A stretch of DNA of 64,000 nucleotides from Phenylobacterium sp. Root1290. GTDB lineage: Bacteria > Pseudomonadota > Alphaproteobacteria > Caulobacterales > Caulobacteraceae. Location of the stretch: positions 1,502,183 through 1,566,182 of the forward strand of contig NZ_LMEE01000001.1 of the NCBI RefSeq assembly GCF_001425305.1, in the 5' to 3' direction. The position numbers were made by a program, and so were the translations under genes. Position 1 is the first letter of the stretch. Each line of letters opens with the position of its first letter. The notes under the pieces were generated by a model. It was not told the DNA's origin, did no database searches, and worked only from the letters and a program-made list of their open reading frames with translations. Below, piece by piece: positions 17,224-29,273 of this stretch.

Positions 17224-17248
17224 CCTCTCCCCGCAAGCGGGGCGAGGG
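17224..17248. terminator. Terminator-like hairpin between convergent genes
   Basis: CCTC-T-CCCCGC and GCGGGG-C-GAGG pair around an AA loop with one mismatch. It lies between the serine hydrolase stop and the ftsK stop, so it could serve either strand. It lacks a good T-run. Confidence 0.45.
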
Positions 17249-17262
17249 CATGGTCCTGCGAT

Positions 17263-19653
17263 TTACGGCGCGGCGCCCACCAGCACCTCGCGCTTGCCGG
17301 CGTGGTTGGCGGGGCTGACGACGCCCTCGTTCTCCATCCGCTCGATCAGCGAGGCGGCGCGGTTGTAGCCGATCTGCAGCCGACGCTGGACGTAGCTGGT
17401 CGAGGCCTTGCGGTCGCGGGTGACCACGGCCACGGCGCGGTCGTAGAGATCGTCGCCCGAGCCGCCGCCCTCGTCGCCGAAGGATTCGCCGTCGTCGCCG
17501 TCCTCGTCGCCGCCGGCGGTGATGTCTTCCAGGTACTGCGGCTCGCCCTGGGCGCGCAGGAACTTGGCCACCGCCTCGACCTCCTCGTCCGAGACGAACG
17601 GACCGTGCAGGCGGGTGATGCGGCCGCCGCCGGCCATGTAGAGCATGTCGCCCTGGCCTAGCAGCTGCTCGCCGCCCTGTTCGCCCAGGATGGTGCGGCT
17701 GTCGATCTTGGAGGTGACCTGGAAGGAGATCCGGGTCGGGAAGTTGGCCTTGATGGTGCCGGTGATGACGTCGACCGACGGACGCTGGGTCGCCATCACC
17801 AGGTGGATGCCGGCGGCGCGGGCCATCTGGGCCAGGCGCTGCACCGCGCCTTCCACGTCCTTGCCGGCGACCAGCATCAGGTCGGCGACCTCGTCGATGA
17901 CCACCACCAGGTAGGGCATCGGCTTGGGGTCGATCCGCTCGCTCTCGTAGATCGGCCGGCCGCTGTCGTCGAAGCCGGTCTGCACGGTGCGTTCGAAGTG
18001 CTCGCCCTTGGCCGCGGCCTCCTTGGCGCGTTCGTTGTACGAGGCGACGTTCCGCACCCCGATCTTCGACATCAGGCGGTAGCGGTCCTCCATCTCGCGC
18101 ACGGTCCACTTCAGCGCGACGATGGCCTTCTTGGGATCGGTGACGACCGGGGCCAGCAGGTGCGGGATGCCGTCATAGACGCTCAATTCCAGCATCTTGG
18201 GGTCGATCATGATGAACCGGCACTGATCCGGCGGCAGCCGGTACAGGATCGACAGGATCATCGCGTTGACGCCGACCGACTTGCCCGAGCCGGTGGTGCC
18301 GGCGATCAGCAGGTGGGGCATCTTCGACAGGTCGGCGATGTAGGGCTCGCCGCCGATGTTCTCGCCCAGCGCCATCGGCAGGGCCTGGGTCGAACGCTCG
18401 TACTCCGAACTGGCCAGCAGATCGCGCAGATAGACGGTCTCGCGCCGCGCATTGGGCAGCTCGATGCCGATGGCGTTGCGGCCGGGCACGACGCTGACGC
18501 GGCAGGCGGCGACCGACATCGACCGGGCGATATCGTCGGCCAGGGCCACGACGCGGGCCGACTTCACCCCGGCGGCGGGCACCAGCTCATAGAGGGTGAC
18601 GACGGGGCCGGGGCGGATCTGGTCGATCGTGCCGCGCACGCCGAACTCGGCCAGCACGCTTTCCAGCAGCTGGGCGTTCTGGCGCAGGGCGCCTTCGTCG
18701 AACATCGAGGCGCGTGGTTTCGGCTTGGCCAGCATGGCCAGCTCGGGCAGCGAGAAGCCGTTGGTCTTCACGAACTCGAACGCGCCCTGCGCCTCGCGCT
18801 GTTCGCGGCCGGAATCCTTGGGCGTGGGCTTGGGCTGCTTGATCGCCACCGGGCTCGGGACGCTGTCGGCGTCGTCCTCGAGCGCGTCGTCGTCATAGGC
18901 GGAGGGCTCGATCGCGGGGGCGGCGGGGCGGGGTGGGGCGCTCGGCGCCGGCTCGGCGGCCTTGGCGCGGCGTGCGGCCGGGGCGCGGGCGGGCTTGGCG
19001 GGTTCGGCCGGGGCGGCGGCGGTCCTCTGCAGGGCGGCGCGCACCCACTCGATGCTTGCCGACAGTTCGGACCGGCGCACGCCGATCGCAAAGCCCAGGC
19101 CGACCGCCGCGGCGGCCAGCAGCAGCAGCGAGGCGATGAACACCGCGCCGGGAATATGGGCGTAGGCGAACAGGCCGGCGATGGCGTGCAGCACGCCGTC
19201 GCCCCAGAAGCCGCCCAGGCCCTTGGCCAGCGGCCAGGCCGCCGGCGCAGGCGGCGCGGCCAGCAGTCCGGCCAGGGCCATCACGCCCAGGAAACCGATC
19301 AGGGCGCGCAGGCGCACCTTGCGGCGGGTCAGGTCAGGTTGCGGCGTGGTGGCGCGGCCCAGTCCGAAGACGACCATCAGCAGGGCGCCCACGGCGGCGG
19401 CCAGGCCCAGCGACTGGATGCCGGCGTCGGCCGCCGTCGCGCCCGGCGCGCCCAGCGCATTGGTCGGCGACAGGGCGGAGGCGGCGTTCAGGCTGGGGTC
19501 GGCGGCGTTGTAGGTGGCCAGCGCGATGGCGAACGCGATGCCGGCCGCAGCGACGATGCCGCCGCGCAGACGCGCCGTCGCCGGATGGGACCAAGCCAGC
19601 CCGGCGATGTGCATCCCCAGCTCGACACCCGTCTTTCGCGCCGCACGCGCCAT
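17263..19653 (-). CDS. ftsK: DNA translocase FtsK
   Basis: Septum-anchored motor that clears and resolves chromosome termini at division. The 796-aa protein has an N-terminal domain with about four membrane helices (to about residue 200), a Pro/Ala-rich linker, the beta domain and the RecA-like motor with Walker A GTTGSGKSVG (about residues 449-458), LVVVIDEVADLM as Walker B and TQRPSVDVITGTIKANFPTRISF. The C-terminal gamma winged helix (STSYVQRRLQIGYNRAASLIERMENEGVVSPAN) recognises orienting sequences. A CtrA-like box is 46-60 bases upstream of its ATG. Confidence 0.97.
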   Translation of the reverse strand: MARAARKTGVELGMHIAGLAWSHPATARLRGGIVAAAGIAFAIALATYNAADPSLNAASALSPTNALGAPGATAADAGIQSLGLAAAVGALLMVVFGLGRATTPQPDLTRRKVRLRALIGFLGVMALAGLLAAPPAPAAWPLAKGLGGFWGDGVLHAIAGLFAYAHIPGAVFIASLLLLAAAAVGLGFAIGVRRSELSASIEWVRAALQRTAAAPAEPAKPARAPAARRAKAAEPAPSAPPRPAAPAIEPSAYDDDALEDDADSVPSPVAIKQPKPTPKDSGREQREAQGAFEFVKTNGFSLPELAMLAKPKPRASMFDEGALRQNAQLLESVLAEFGVRGTIDQIRPGPVVTLYELVPAAGVKSARVVALADDIARSMSVAACRVSVVPGRNAIGIELPNARRETVYLRDLLASSEYERSTQALPMALGENIGGEPYIADLSKMPHLLIAGTTGSGKSVGVNAMILSILYRLPPDQCRFIMIDPKMLELSVYDGIPHLLAPVVTDPKKAIVALKWTVREMEDRYRLMSKIGVRNVASYNERAKEAAAKGEHFERTVQTGFDDSGRPIYESERIDPKPMPYLVVVIDEVADLMLVAGKDVEGAVQRLAQMARAAGIHLVMATQRPSVDVITGTIKANFPTRISFQVTSKIDSRTILGEQGGEQLLGQGDMLYMAGGGRITRLHGPFVSDEEVEAVAKFLRAQGEPQYLEDITAGGDEDGDDGESFGDEGGGSGDDLYDRAVAVVTRDRKASTSYVQRRLQIGYNRAASLIERMENEGVVSPANHAGKREVLVGAAP

Positions 19654-19698
19654 CGTGGTCTCCCGATTTCAGAGACCCCTTGTTTGCCCGCCGGAGGG

Positions 19699-19713
19699 TT
19701 AAGAGGCGTTTAC
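19699..19713. promoter_or_regulatory. CtrA-like binding box upstream of ftsK
   Basis: TTAA-N7-TTAC (TTAAGAGGCGTTTAC) matches the CtrA consensus TTAA-N7-TTAA at 7 of 8 positions, in a genome where TTAA is rare. It sits 46-60 bases upstream of the ftsK start and about 80 bases before the divergent gene at 19790. Confidence 0.5.
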
Positions 19714-19789
19714 CAAGCCGGGCCGTGAGCCGCCGCCTTCGCCGAAAATCCCCGTTTCCGTTTCGCCAAACCCCATCTAGGTTCGCGCC

Positions 19790-20182
19790 ATGTGGACCAT
19801 GCCTCGAAGCGTCCTGCGGGTCGTCGCCGTCATCCTCGGTCTCTGCGCCGTCGGCGGGTTTGTGCTTGGCGTGCGCGGCGCGCCCGAGCGTGCGCGGCTG
19901 CCCGGCGAAACCGGCGAGGGCGGCGCCGCGCTTCAGGCCAGCGACGCGCGACCGCTCGAGGACCTGGTGCTGACCCCGTCCGAACTCGCGCCAGAACCCA
20001 AGAAGGAAGAGGAAAAGCCCGAGGAGAAGACCGAGGAGGCGCCGCTCCCGGTCGAAAAGGCTCCCGATCCGCTCAAGGTCGCGCCGCCGCCGAACGCCCC
20101 GACCCCGCCGACCCCGGACGAAGACCGCGTCGGCGACCTGATCGACGGCCTGACGCCGCCGCCCGAACAGCCGCCCTACTGA
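19790..20182 (+). CDS. Membrane-anchored Pro/Glu-rich protein, unknown function
   Basis: I do not recognise a family. The 130-aa product (ATG 19790; ATG 19799 possible) has one N-terminal hydrophobic segment (about residues 8-27) followed by a low-complexity region rich in Glu, Lys and Pro (residues about 55-130), ending PPPEQPPY. This layout recalls the periplasm-spanning linkers of TonB-like or division-associated proteins, but no domain follows. It is divergent from ftsK and overlaps the end of alkB by 7 bases. It may be an envelope spacer protein; that is inference. Confidence 0.65.
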   Translation: MWTMPRSVLRVVAVILGLCAVGGFVLGVRGAPERARLPGETGEGGAALQASDARPLEDLVLTPSELAPEPKKEEEKPEEKTEEAPLPVEKAPDPLKVAPPPNAPTPPTPDEDRVGDLIDGLTPPPEQPPY

Positions 20183-20790
20183 GCCGGCGCGGCGCGCCGC
20201 AGGGTCAGGTTGATCCGCCCGCCGCCGGGGATCAGCCGCGAGGATCCGGGCAGGATGCGGTCGACGCCGTGATGGAAAAGCCGCGCCTCCCCTGCCAGCA
20301 GACAGACGTCGCCTGAGCTGAGCCGCACCGAGCTGGTCGGATCGCTGCGCTGGCGGCCGCCGATGCGGAACACCGCCGTGTCGCCCAACGAGACCGACAG
20401 CACCGGAAACCGCAGGTCGGCCTCGTCCTTGTCCTGGTGCAGGCCCATCTTGGCCTGCGCGTTATAAAAGTTGATCAGGCAGGCGTCGGGCGGGACGTCG
20501 GGATCGGCGAGCTCGCGCCAGAGCTCCGTCAGGATAGTGGGAATGGACGGCCAGAACCTGCCGGTCGTCGGGTGCCGCGGCTCGTACCGATAGCCTCGCG
20601 CGTCGGTGGTCCAGCCCAGCTCGCCGAAACTGGTCATGCCGACGCTCATCGCCTTGCCGCCCGGGGTCGCCTGGTGCACCAGCGGCGCTTCGGCGACGCG
20701 GGCCATCACCTCGTCCAGCAGTTCGGCCTGGGCCTGGGGCGACAACCGGCCGGGCAGCAGACGAAATCCTGTGGTCGTCGAGAGGCTCAT
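20176..20790 (-). CDS. alkB: AlkB-type alpha-ketoglutarate-dependent dioxygenase
   Basis: Fe(II)/2-oxoglutarate dioxygenase of the AlkB group, which demethylates 1-methyladenine and 3-methylcytosine in DNA. The 204-aa chain has the iron ligands in LHQDKDE (His118, Asp120) and FHHGVDR (His174), and the oxoglutarate-binding RINLTLR (Arg192, Arg198). The INFYNAQAKMGLHQDKDE block and SVSLGDTAVFRIGG are characteristic of bacterial AlkB. There is no adjacent ada, so it may not be in an adaptive-response operon. It is divergent from the HEXXH gene with 19 bases between starts. Confidence 0.92.
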   Translation of the reverse strand: MSLSTTTGFRLLPGRLSPQAQAELLDEVMARVAEAPLVHQATPGGKAMSVGMTSFGELGWTTDARGYRYEPRHPTTGRFWPSIPTILTELWRELADPDVPPDACLINFYNAQAKMGLHQDKDEADLRFPVLSVSLGDTAVFRIGGRQRSDPTSSVRLSSGDVCLLAGEARLFHHGVDRILPGSSRLIPGGGRINLTLRRAAPAQ

Positions 20791-20809
20791 CGGCTCTCAT
20801 ATAGGGGCA

Positions 20810-21322
20810 ATGGGTCCCTCCGCCGCCATCGATCCGCGCATGCCGCCCTGGCGATGGCGCCGGCTGACGCCCGGCGAGCGCCGCCTTTGCGGGCAAGTGT
20901 TCGCCGCGGGCCTCGACGCCGACCGCGTGCGGATCTTCAGCCAGCCGGCCTGGCCGCGACCTTTCGTCCTTTCGGGGAGCCTCGTGGTCTGGCCTTCAGA
21001 CTCCGCCCTGGCCGATTTCTCGACCGCGCCGCTATGGCTGCGGTCGGTCCTGGTGCACGAGTTGGTGCATGTCTGGCAGGCCCAGAACGGGGTCTTCCTG
21101 CCCTTCGCCAAGCTCAAGGCGGGCGATGGCCAGGCCGCCTATGCCTATGATTTGGCGGACGGCCGGCCATTTTCTCAAATGAACATCGAACAGCAGGCCA
21201 TGGTCGTTCAGCACGCCTACATGGCCCGCGGCGGGGCCGCCGCACCTTACGATAGTGAAGCTTATGCAAGGATTTTAGAGGCTTGGCCGGAGCCCCTTGG
21301 GAGAAGACCCCGCGAGATATAG
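20810..21322 (+). CDS. HEXXH-motif protein, putative zinc metallopeptidase-like, unknown function
   Basis: 170 aa from ATG 20810 (MGPSAAIDPRMPPWRW). The notable element is SVLVHELVHVWQAQNG: His83, Glu84 and His87 form an HEXXH zinc motif in the style of the small DUF4157/Vgr-related peptidase-like domains (HELTHVWQ). No signal peptide or membrane helix is visible. A later IEQQAMVVQHAY segment with Glu and His may supply the third ligand; this is inference. It sits between alkB and the dnaK promoter. Upstream bases to 20606 are open but antisense to alkB. Coding is likely; function is unknown. Confidence 0.72.
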   Translation: MGPSAAIDPRMPPWRWRRLTPGERRLCGQVFAAGLDADRVRIFSQPAWPRPFVLSGSLVVWPSDSALADFSTAPLWLRSVLVHELVHVWQAQNGVFLPFAKLKAGDGQAAYAYDLADGRPFSQMNIEQQAMVVQHAYMARGGAAAPYDSEAYARILEAWPEPLGRRPREI

Positions 21323-21334
21323 GGTCATTCCGCA

Positions 21335-21362
21335 CTTGCGGCGGTGGCGTGTCATCCCATAT
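21335..21362 (+). promoter_or_regulatory. Sigma-32-type heat-shock promoter of dnaKJ
   Basis: CTTGCGG (21335-21341), a 13-base spacer and TCCCATAT (21355-21362) closely fit the heat-shock consensus CTTGAAA-N(11-16)-CCCCATNT. Initiation near 21370 would give a leader of about 130 bases before dnaK. Confidence 0.72.
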
Positions 21363-21499
21363 CGCGACTCGACGCTGGTTGCCCCATGGGTTAACCGGCC
21401 GAGCCCTTATTCGAACCGGGGACACCGAGAAGAAAAGGGGCGCTTCATTCGAAGGCCCTAAGACCGGCGTCCGCCATTCAGGAGCGAGCAAGACTCGAT

Positions 21500-23407
<1,908 letters not shown>

Positions 23408-23421
23408 CGTCACGCCCCATG

Positions 23422-23453
23422 GCGGCCTTCCGCAGCTCCTGCGAGAAGGCCGC
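23422..23453 (+). other. Stem-loop between dnaK and dnaJ
   Basis: Outer arms GCGGCCTT and AAGGCCGC (8 bp) enclose an inner GCAG/CTGC pair. No T-run follows, so it is more likely to stabilise or process the dnaK message than to terminate fully. It would leave dnaJ expressed at a lower level than dnaK. Confidence 0.6.
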
Positions 23454-23571
23454 TGACGGGCTGACTGTCATCCTGGAAATCTCCGTGCGATTAAGGTCTG
23501 GAATAAGCCTTGCAGTCGGGCGGAGATCATCCCACCTCATTTCACAGATCAATTTGAACGCCTGACACAGC

Positions 23572-24726
23572 ATGCGGGATTATTACGATATCCTCGGCGT
23601 GGACCGGGGCGCGGACGAAGCCGCGCTCAAGGCCTCATTCCGTAAGCTCGCGATGGAGCATCACCCCGACCGGAACGGCGGGTGTGAGGAAGCCTCCGGC
23701 CGGTTCAAGGAGATCAACGAGGCCTATTCGGTCCTCTCCGATCCCCAGAAGCGCGCGGCCTACGACCGCTTCGGCCATGCCGGCGTGAACGGCGCGGCCG
23801 GCGGCGGTGGCGGCGGGGGCCAGTTCCACGACGTGAACGACATCTTCAACGAGGTGTTCGGCGACGTCTTCGGCGACATGTTCGGCGGCCGCGGCCGCCA
23901 GCGCAGCGGCCCGGCCCGCGGCCAGGACCTGCGCTACGACCTGGAGATCACCCTTGAGCAGGCCTACGCCGGCTCAGAGGTCGAGATCACGGTTCCGGCC
24001 TCTATCAACTGCGAGACCTGCGACGGCTCCGGCGCGCGTCCGGGCACCAGCCCGACCGTCTGCGGCGGTTGCGGCGGCGCGGGGCGCGTGCGCGCCAGCC
24101 AGGGTTTCTTCTCGATCGAGCGGGCCTGCCCGCGCTGCGGCGGCTCCGGCCGCCTGGTGCTGGACCCCTGCGAGGACTGTCACGGCCATGGCCAGGTGCG
24201 CAAGCAGCGCACCCTGCAGGTCCGGATCCCGGCCGGCGTCGACGACGGCGCGCGCATTCGCCTGGCCGGCGAGGGCGACGCCGGAGCCCGCGGCGGTCCG
24301 CGTGGCGATCTCTACATCTTCCTGTCGGTGAGGCCGCACGACCTGTTCGACCGCGACGGCCTGGACCTGCTCTGCACCGTGCCGGTGCCGATGGCGGTGG
24401 CGGCTCTGGGCGGCGAGATCGAAGCTCCGTGCTTGCTGGGCGGCGACAACTGCGACGGCGCCTGCCGGATCGAGGTCAAGGTGCCGGAAGGCTCGCAGAC
24501 CGGCCGCACCGTGCGGCTCAAGGGCAAGGGCATGCCGTCCCTGCGCTCTCGCGACCGCGGCGACCTTGTGGTCGAGCTGTTCGTCGAGACGCCGACCAAG
24601 CTGACGGCCCGCCAGAAGGAGCTGATGCGAGAGTTTGTCGACATCTGCGGCGAGCAGCAGCATCCGAAGTCGGCCAACTTCATCGGCAAGGCCAAGCAGT
24701 TCTGGGAAGACGTCACGGGCGGCTAA
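23572..24726 (+). CDS. dnaJ: Chaperone protein DnaJ (Hsp40)
   Basis: Co-chaperone that delivers substrates to DnaK and triggers ATP hydrolysis. The 384-aa protein shows the J-domain with HPD (in HHPDRNG, residue about 30), the Gly/Phe-rich stretch, four zinc-finger repeats (CETCDGSG, CGGCGGAG, CPRCGGSG, CEDCHGHG) and the C-terminal substrate domain. An extra short Cys-containing loop, APCLLGGDNCDGACRIEV, replaces the usual PTLDG turn in the second C-terminal domain. Its three cysteines are not part of the standard zinc centre. ATG 23572 begins MRDYYDILGVDRGADEA, an ordinary start. Confidence 0.98.
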   Translation: MRDYYDILGVDRGADEAALKASFRKLAMEHHPDRNGGCEEASGRFKEINEAYSVLSDPQKRAAYDRFGHAGVNGAAGGGGGGGQFHDVNDIFNEVFGDVFGDMFGGRGRQRSGPARGQDLRYDLEITLEQAYAGSEVEITVPASINCETCDGSGARPGTSPTVCGGCGGAGRVRASQGFFSIERACPRCGGSGRLVLDPCEDCHGHGQVRKQRTLQVRIPAGVDDGARIRLAGEGDAGARGGPRGDLYIFLSVRPHDLFDRDGLDLLCTVPVPMAVAALGGEIEAPCLLGGDNCDGACRIEVKVPEGSQTGRTVRLKGKGMPSLRSRDRGDLVVELFVETPTKLTARQKELMREFVDICGEQQHPKSANFIGKAKQFWEDVTGG

Positions 24727-24766
24727 GGTCGTCGCGCACCGCTTCCGCCCAGGCTATCAACGGCAG

Positions 24767-25363
24767 ATGACCGCACCAGTCGAAGCAGTCGAGAAACGTG
24801 ACGGCCGACGCGAGCGCGCGGTCGCCAGCCGAGCGCGCATCCTCGAAGCCATGGTCGACCTGATCCAGGCCGGCGAGGTCCAGCCCTCCGCAGAGGCTGT
24901 CGCGGGCCGCGCCGGCGTCGGCGTGCGCACGGTCTTTCGGCTGTTCAACGACGTCGAAGGCCTGCATCGCGGCCTGCAGCAGGTCATGGATGAGCGGTTG
25001 GCCCCGATCTATGACGAGCCGATCCGCGGCACGCTGGCCGAGCGGCTCGACCTGCTGGTCGCGCGGCGCGCGGTGGTGTTCGAGAAGCTCGCCAGGGCCA
25101 AGGCGTTCGCCGACGCCAACCGTTCGCGCTCGCCCAGCCTGACCGCCGGCCACCAGGCCTTCGTACGTCGCCAGCGCGAACTGCTGCTGCGCCATCTCGA
25201 AGGCGTCGCACCGACCGCCGGGGACCTGCTCGAGGCGCTCGACCTGGCGCTGAGCTTCGATGTCTGGCGGCGGCTGCGCGAGGATCAGGGCCTTTCCGTC
25301 GAGGACGCCCAGCGCGTGGTCGGGGGCATGGCCCGCTCGGTCGTGGCGACGATGAAGCCCTAG
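24767..25363 (+). CDS. TetR family transcriptional regulator
   Basis: The 198-aa protein starts at ATG 24767 (MTAPVEAVEKRDGRRERAV). The N-terminal HTH is visible: RARILEAMVDLIQAGEVQPS, then AEAVAGRAGVGVRTVFRLFNDVEGL, the TetR pattern ending in a recognition helix with F/Y-R-x-F. The C-terminal helical ligand domain is not assignable. It starts 40 bases after dnaJ on the same strand and ends overlapping the convergent GNAT gene by 4 bases. No obvious target gene is divergent from it, so its regulon cannot be guessed from here. Confidence 0.85.
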   Translation: MTAPVEAVEKRDGRRERAVASRARILEAMVDLIQAGEVQPSAEAVAGRAGVGVRTVFRLFNDVEGLHRGLQQVMDERLAPIYDEPIRGTLAERLDLLVARRAVVFEKLARAKAFADANRSRSPSLTAGHQAFVRRQRELLLRHLEGVAPTAGDLLEALDLALSFDVWRRLREDQGLSVEDAQRVVGGMARSVVATMKP

Positions 25364-25887
25364 CTGCGAGCCAGGACGCCGATGTCGGCCCAGCGATAGC
25401 TGACTTCGTAGGTGACGCCGCCGGGGCCGGGTTCGCGCCGCGGCGCCTCGGCCTGGCCGCCAAGATGCTCATAGAACTGCCGTGCCGGGATGTTGTCGCG
25501 CAGCACCGACAGCATGAGCGACGTCGCTCCGTTCGCCGCGAACACTCGGGCCATGCTGGCGAGCAACTCGCGACCGACGCCGCGGCCCTGCGCCGACTTC
25601 AGCACGTAGAGCGTCATCACCTCCGCCTCGCCGGGGCGCCGGGTCCGCGAGGGTCCGCCTGAGGCGTAGCCGATCAGGCGCGTGCGGTCGGCGGCGGCCA
25701 GGGTCGCATCGTGCTCGCCAGGCTGCACAAGCCCCGTCCGGAAGCGGCGGGCGTAGACCGGGATCGACATACGCGACAGGTAGGAGTCCGGCAGCAGCCC
25801 CTGATAGGTCTCCCGCCACGAGGTGATGTGCACGCGCGCCAGGTCCTCGGCGTCGTCTGGTCCGGCGGGGAAGATCACGTGCTGCAA
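25360..25887 (-). CDS. GNAT family N-acetyltransferase
   Basis: Acyl-CoA-dependent acetyltransferase of unknown substrate (175 aa). The fold markers are VHITSWRETYQGLLPDSYL in the N-terminal part, VMTLYVLKSAQGRGVGRELLASM with the acetyl-CoA pyrophosphate loop Q-G-R-G-V-G, and LSVLRDNIPARQFYEHLGG as motif B. The WRETYQGLLP segment is common in GNATs related to small-molecule or peptide resistance. It is divergent from mutS, with about 114 bases between the starts. Confidence 0.88.
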   Translation of the reverse strand: MQHVIFPAGPDDAEDLARVHITSWRETYQGLLPDSYLSRMSIPVYARRFRTGLVQPGEHDATLAAADRTRLIGYASGGPSRTRRPGEAEVMTLYVLKSAQGRGVGRELLASMARVFAANGATSLMLSVLRDNIPARQFYEHLGGQAEAPRREPGPGGVTYEVSYRWADIGVLARS

Positions 25888-26001
25888 GGGCGGCTCCTGA
25901 CTTAGCCACAGCTTGGAAGTCGCAGGCCGTTGTTCAAGGGGCCCTCACGCGGCTGTCAGGGGCTGACGGAACGCGCGGACCCCATTAGCTTCCGCGAACC
26001 C

Positions 26002-28679
<2,678 letters not shown>

Positions 28680-28683
<4 letters not shown>

Positions 28684-29273
28684 AGGCGCTGATGGTCGAT
28701 GTCGACGGGGTGATCGTCGTCCATCCCGACCCCAAGGGCTGGGCCGCGAACCTGGAGCGCGACCTTGGCCTCAGCATCAAGGACCTGCAGGAGAAGTTCT
28801 TCGCGCCGAACTTCCACGACATCGTCCATGGCCGCGTCGCCCTGCGTGACCGGCTGGCGCCGGTGCTGGCGCAGATCGCCCCGCACCTGAGCTGCGACCA
28901 GCTCTGCGCCTATTGGTTCGAGAACGACAGCCACCTGGACCAGGGCCTGCTGGACCAGCTCGCCGCCCTGCGCGCCCAAGGCGTGAAGCTGCATCTCGCC
29001 ACCGTGCAGGAGCACGAGCGCGCCGCCTACCTGTGGAATGACATGGGCCTGAAGGACCGGTTCGACGCCATCCACTACGCCGCAGATCTTGGCCACGCCA
29101 AGCCGGCCGACGGCTTCTACGCCGAGATCGAAGCGCGCACCGGTTTCGCCCCGGCCGACCTGTTCTTCATCGACGACAAGACCGCCAATGTCGAAGCTGC
29201 TCGCGCCCGCGGCTGGAAGGCGGCGGTCTGGACCGGCCGCGAGCGGCTGGCCGACCTGATCGCCCAGGCCTAG
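28680..29273 (+). CDS. HAD-superfamily hydrolase
   Basis: Haloacid-dehalogenase-type phosphatase-like protein (197 aa). It starts at TTG 28680 (read [14 protein letters not shown]) overlapping the mutS stop; ATG 28692 would remove four residues. The nucleophile motif is VDVDG (Asp7, Asp9), motif II is probably LHLATVQE, Lys in [14 protein letters not shown] is motif III, and [25 protein letters not shown] is motif IV. The helical cap suggests subfamily I; the substrate is unknown. It ends overlapping the convergent globin-coupled receptor by 4 bases. Confidence 0.86.

Noticed and set aside
23509..23538. Weak sigma-32-like sequence before dnaJ (CTTGCAG then TCCCACCT)
   Set aside because: The -10 part is a poor match and dnaJ is adequately explained by readthrough from dnaK.
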